Positions 59,601-64,000 of a stretch of DNA of 64,000 nt are shown piece by piece. A program made the translations under genes and the position numbers. Under the pieces are notes generated by a model. It made no database searches. It was not told where the DNA came from and was given only the letters and a program-made list of their open reading frames with translations. The DNA is from Litoditis marina (lineage: Eukaryota > Nematoda > Chromadorea > Rhabditida > Rhabditidae): NCBI GenBank assembly GCA_964036275.1, contig OZ038434.1:15241879-15305878 (forward strand), read 5' to 3'. The number at the start of each line of letters is the position of its first letter. The stretch's first letter is position 1.

Positions 59601-62600
59601 GTTAAGCCAACAATTCAGCTTTGGTAACCCATCATATAAATTGTTTATCAGTTGTTCACACGGTACACTATTCACGTGTTTGTTGTTTACTATTCGTTTA
59701 CAGGGTGGTCACCATGCTGCCCTTCTCGCCAGCCGCCAGTGGCCAGGGAGATGCCGTCGACTTGCGAACACTTCGAGCAGTCCGGGTGCTCCGGCCACTC
59801 AAACTCGTTTCCGGAATTCCCAGTCAGTATCAGTAATCAAGTACCACACGTTTGAGCAAGAAACAGAAAAAATCATAACGTTCAAAGCTGTCTGAGGATA
59901 CAGTAGACTTCACAGTGAAGAGGCTGTATCGTGATATTTCTTAGAGAGAGTGAAAACAAGTATGAGTAACAAATTACAAAACTAATCTTATTAGTTTATT
60001 GAACTTGGTGAAAATCAACTGTATACTGTCCTACTCGACAAGTGTTAAAGTTGGTTCAAATGTTAGTAATACGTTACTCACGTTAACTTATTCACGTTTT
60101 CCTACGTGATTTACAAAAATAATGTGTTTCCAGGTTTACAAGTTGTCCTGAAGTCTATCCTGTGTGCAATGGCGCCGCTTCTACAAATCGGACTTCTCGT
60201 TCTGTTTGCGATTGTCATCTTCGCCATCATAGGACTGGAGTTCTACTCGGGGGCCTTCCACGCCGCCTGTTACAACGAGAGGGGCGAGATCGAGAACGTC
60301 AGCGAACGACCCTCACCCTGGTACGAACTGTTTGTCATGAAACTATACTTGGTCAGATGTAGAAAAACTACTGTTGAATTCGGTTCTGGAATGCCTTAGG
60401 CACCGAAAATGACACTAAGTGGTTCTAATTTTTCTGTTTCGTTCTCAGTTTTAACGACTTTCTCATCTATTTCGACAAACGTGACACTAAGATAAACATA
60501 TGAACCCACGCAAACTGTTTAATTTTTTGTAGCTGTCAACTGTGTTCCGTTTGTTAAGAATCAGTTCTCAAGCAACCGATTTATTCAAGAAATCTTTCGC
60601 ATAATAACAATTTATGAAATTTGCCCTGCATCTGAGACCTCTGTCAATTCTTCATGCAACATGTGCCTAAATTCGTGGCGACCTTTAATGTAATTGTAGT
60701 GAAGTTGAATGTCAACTGAATATCGCGGCGAGGCGTCTCTAATTTCCGGCCTCTCCACACTACTGACGACAGGGTTAACAAAAAAAGTCCATCATCCAGT
60801 TTGGGGCTGAAATGACAATTTATGATATCAAATAAGGCTCTTAGAGTGAGGGACAATGAAGTTGTGTCTGATTGTGAAAAAAGCGTACTCTTACCGAAAC
60901 CTATTCTACGAACTGCATCCCATGAGCAACGTATTTCACACCTATTGACTACAACATGAACTTTTCAATCATTTTCCAACTTCCGTCCAAACGAAAAAGT
61001 GTTTGTGGTTGGGATTCAGGAACGAAATTATCATCTAGCTGAGAAAAATATGAGTATTGCCTCTTGAACTTGAATGTTTCAGTACAAACAAGACAACAAC
61101 GATGGGTGTGTACAACTGTGATGTGGAGGGTACTGTATGTATAAAGAAGTGGATTGGACCAAATTATGGTGAGACCATTTTTCGAAAGTTATTTCAATTA
61201 GTATTTTCATTCGTGTACTTCAAGCGTCTTCAGTATGAAAAAAGCGTTCACGTTGTTCTGTAACTGATTCTTTCAGATTTAGTTCGTTTTCAGTTTTTTT
61301 ATTTATGTATGTTATATGTTTCTATTCTCACGTGAATCTCACGTGTGTACCCTCTCCAGGCATCACCTCTTTCGATAATATCGCCTTTGCTATGATAACT
61401 GTCTTTCAATGTATTACTATGGAGGGCTGGACCACCGTTATGTATTATGTAAGTTTTATTGAAACATCATATTTCTGCGAATAGCATCATAGAAAGTTCC
61501 AAATCGATTTCGTTTCTTGATTATTCCAAAGATTTCGAAGTTAATCGAAATTGGAGTATATATTCGTGGTGAAAATGAATAAACAGTTTTGCAAGTATTC
61601 TATATAATTATGTTACGAGAAGTTTTTAATTGTTAATATTTACACCGTGATCCACTGTTCCAGACGAACGACACCTTAGGAAGTACATACAATTGGGCCT
61701 ATTTCATTCCATTGATAGTTCTCGGATCATTCTTCATGCTCAACCTCGTTCTCGGAGTCTTGTCCGGGTATGTTCACATTTTTCAGCACAATGCTTGAAT
61801 GTAATGATGAAAAACATCCCGAATTCGCATCCTGCTCTCAGTAGAAACTTCGCTCATTTAATTTTAGAAGAAACGTCAGAAAAGAAAACCAAAAGAGAAC
61901 TTTAGTGAAAGATGCCCTCAAAATCGAATACAAACGTATTTTATTTTTATTTTCGAAAGAGAAATCTGTGTATTTCACTATGGAACGGTTCTATTTTTTG
62001 ACGTTTTGCAAGATAGTCGTGAATTTCGCCAACCACATCATGATTCATAAACGTTCTATTCACATCCCGTATATATTTTTCACGTTTCGACCATGAGTTC
62101 CGTTTTGCAGAGAGTTCGCGAAGGAGAGAGAACGCGTGGAGAATCGACGAGAGTTCCTGAAACTGCGACGACAACAGCAGATCGAGCGAGAACTGAACGG
62201 CTATCTGGAGTGGATTCTGACGGCAGAAGAAGTCATTCTGAAGGAGGATCGGACCACGGAGGAGGAGAAGGCAGCAATCATGGAAGGTAGACAATGCGTT
62301 TTCATAGACTATTTTTATCGAACAATATGAACGAATAAAACAGAACGCATTACAAGACTCTTCTCGTTACACAAATTTTCACAATGTGATCTCTCTTTTC
62401 AAATGCTCACATAAAGCAGCTCATTTTTCACGTGAGTAGCTGTTTATACTAACACACGTACTTTTACATATTGTAAACAACATGTGTCTAGCTCGACGAC
62501 GCGCCGCTAATAAGAAGATCAAACAGTCTTCGAAGCAGCAGTCGACCGAAACGGAGGAGGATTTGGAAGAAGAGGAGGACGAAGACCTGGAAGATGAATA

Positions 62601-63627
62601 CTTGGACGACTGCCAAGATGCCCATGAGGATTACGGTATCTCATTTTGTTACTACTTTATTTAAGGCATTGAGAGAACGCAAGGTTTGAATTTTGCTTAG
62701 ATGTTTTGTCGAGACGGAAACACAGCAGGATCAAACTACATTCTACAATCACATCAGAATCTAATAAAATGTACCGTTTTGAGAAACATCGTTGACGCCT
62801 ATAGGTCAACTACTATCGATTGGTAGTTTAAAGTTAACATCAAGTCTTCTAGCACTCAAGCATTCAGAGAAATTTTGTTCTTTCCAGATCGCCGACGAGG
62901 ATGTTATGCTTCCATGACGAAAACAATAAAACAAGCCAGGTAAGATCTCATGCTGCTTACTTATCCCGAGTTATCCATATTAATTTGTAATTGAGTTCTA
63001 TCAAGTTGTAGGTAAATTAAACCATATTACCGCACATCTATCTGCTGATATTTCTTCTTGTTCAATGCAATTGAAAAAAAAATTTATCTCTCGAAAACGG
63101 TGGCATGATCAATCAAAGTCTGTGTTGTATGAATTTTGAATCCCCGGAAGAATGTCAATTTTTCCAGAGTCCGAATCCGTATCATGGTAAAGACGCAGGT
63201 GTTCTACTGGTCCGTCATCACCCTTGTCTTCCTGAACACGGCTTGCGTTGCGTCAGAACACTACGGACAGCCAGACTGGTTCACTGAGTTTCTACGTTAG
63301 TTGTACTTTGAACTCAGAGACTGAATATCAATGACACTTGGATCATGCCAAACACATTAGAATTCAAAAACAAGTAATGATACAATACATAGCTTAGCAT
63401 TTCACGTATCCGAACTATTTATTTTTCGTTAAACTTATTGAAATCATGAAGCCGTTTAATGTACTCAAAAGAAACAGATGGCTTTTAATTCAGACAGCCA
63501 CTTGCTATTTCATTCAATTTCTGAAAATCTTGCAGAATATGCCGAATATGTGTTCCTCGCCATATTCGTGTTGGAAGTTCTGTTGAAACTTTTCGCGATG
63601 GGTTCAAGAACGTACTTTGCTTCTAAG
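53642..63627 (+). CDS. unc-2: Voltage-gated calcium channel alpha-1 subunit, Cav2 class (UNC-2/cacophony type), 5' part
   Basis: Presynaptic pore-forming calcium channel. Fifteen exons, 580 residues, continuing past the right edge: 53642-53784, 54538-54637, 56746-56854, 57065-57135, 58983-59122, 59704-59822, 60134-60320, 61083-61168, 61360-61448, 61664-61767, 62111-62286, 62492-62635, 62888-62939, 63168-63295, 63536-63627. Residues 1-81 are an Arg/Ala-rich N-terminus. [12 protein letters not shown] leads into IS1. IS4 is [19 protein letters not shown] (about 207-225). The repeat I pore has CITMEGW (about 338-344), whose Glu belongs to the calcium-selective ring. IS6 ends [11 protein letters not shown], followed by the beta-subunit site [14 protein letters not shown] (about 403-416) that marks a high-voltage-activated channel. 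Exon 62492 is a Glu/Asp-rich I-II linker. Repeat II S1 and S2 close the window. The symbol follows the nematode orthologue. The ATG exon at 53642 is one likely start; others may exist upstream. Confidence 0.93.
55081..56007. other. Cluster of three orphan open frames in a Cav2 intron
   Basis: Plus-strand frames at 55081-55296 (71 codons) and 55403-55705 (100 codons) face a minus-strand frame at 56007-55726 (93 codons) that ends 20 bases from the second. The minus frame has a charged N-terminal half ([15 protein letters not shown]) and a hydrophobic C-terminal stretch ending in basic residues, like a small tail-anchored protein. No family is recognised, none joins the Cav2 exons, and chance is not excluded. 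Confidence 0.2.
57405..57775 (-). repeat. Dispersed repeat of about 370 bp, inverted copy
   Basis: Reverse complement of 28640-29010: it shares GTTTTCTCAGAAAAGCGGCT, CGTAATGACACCGAT and GGTATGCTCAAAATAGCCTA with that copy. It lies in the Cav2 intron between exons ending 57135 and starting 58983. A run of G follows CACCGATA where the other copy has CCCCC. The rest of that intron (57776-58982) holds short CACGTG-containing matches to the 100-bp repeat family and nothing else. Confidence 0.75.
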
Positions 63628-63897
63628 GTTAGTCAAAGTTCAGAAGAAGAAATGTTATTCTATAGTTTGCCTCTTTTCCAGCTGTATGTTGTACGGCTTT
63701 GGAATTTGACAAAGTTATCCCGTCAATTGGGCATACTGAACAGAGTTCTCGTAATTTTGCTAAATGTTTGTTATCCCCGATTAGTGAATATTTATTGGAA
63801 ACTGTCTCTGCTCGTTTCACAGTTTTTGGTATAGTTTTTCATATGACCTATTTACAATCTAATGGTTCACTAAACACTAATTCTACACACGAGAAGT

Positions 63898-63998
63898 AAA
63901 CTGAATAGTCACGTAAAGTTGGTATTCTAATGAGGCATCGTGCATTCTGTCATTGTACTTTCTAAGTTTTGCTGTGTTTAACATGTTCCACGTGACTG
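63898..63998 (-). repeat. About 100-bp dispersed repeat, copy 4 (inverted)
   Basis: Read on the minus strand it begins CAGTCACGTGGAACATGTTA, continues ACACAGCAAAACTTAG and GAATGCACGATGCCTC, and ends CCAACTTTACGTGACTATTC. It lies after the last visible Cav2 exon. Confidence 0.75.
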
Positions 63999-64000
63999 TT

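Noticed and set aside
1..64000. CRISPR array, operon structure or prokaryotic features
   Set aside because: No regularly spaced repeats, Shine-Dalgarno-led gene runs or uninterrupted long genes. The sequence is intron-rich eukaryotic DNA.

Overview
The window is animal nuclear DNA: genes are split into many small exons with GT-AG introns, acceptors mostly read tttcag or ttccag, introns run from about 40 bases to several kilobases, and microsatellites and small non-coding transposons are abundant. The protein set (AMPK gamma, an EFHC/DM10 protein, an OSM-9/OCR-type TRPV channel, an UNC-2-type Cav2 channel) and the wording of the Cav2 channel point to an invertebrate, most likely a nematode. 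That placement is an inference and was not tested by a search. Layout, left to right: (1) 1-1.6 kb, the 3' end of an unrecognised plus-strand gene with a poly(A) signal and a duplicated 3' flank. (2) 1.6-8.4 kb, no gene, but a palindrome, an 836-bp TAA-flanked inverted-repeat transposon and several (CT)n tracts. (3) 8.4-14.2 kb, a complete 12-exon AMPK gamma gene (+). (4) 15.0-19.8 kb, a complete 12-exon gene (-) for a triple-DM10 protein of the EFHC1/EFHC2 type that lacks the usual EF-hand tail. It converges on AMPK gamma, and their poly(A) signals lie within 35 bases. (5) 20.4-28.2 kb, a complete 17-exon TRPV channel gene (+), divergent from the EFHC gene across about 630 bases. (6) 29.6 to about 46.4 kb, a chain of phase-matched exons (+) for a large unrecognised protein: helical and hydrophobic first, then rich in Arg-Arg-x-Ser sites. 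One exon needs a missing base in a T run. A second, short exon chain (42.5-50.7 kb) overlaps it. (7) 53.6-63.6 kb, the 5' part of a Cav2 calcium-channel alpha-1 gene (+), from the N-terminus through repeat I, the beta-subunit site and the first segments of repeat II. It runs off the right edge. Functionally, three neighbouring genes concern calcium entry or calcium-linked ciliary and neuronal biology (EFHC, TRPV, Cav2), next to an energy-sensing kinase subunit. Eukaryotic neighbours need not be functionally linked. The most unusual non-coding items are a 392-bp foldback whose arms both carry tRNA-derived A and B boxes, a family of TTTCGAG-repeat elements with AGGGTTGTTAA ends, a roughly 100-bp CACGTG-ended repeat present at least four times, an inverted pair of about 370-bp repeats 28 kb apart, and a strand bias in which the long polypyrimidine tracts all lie on the plus strand.
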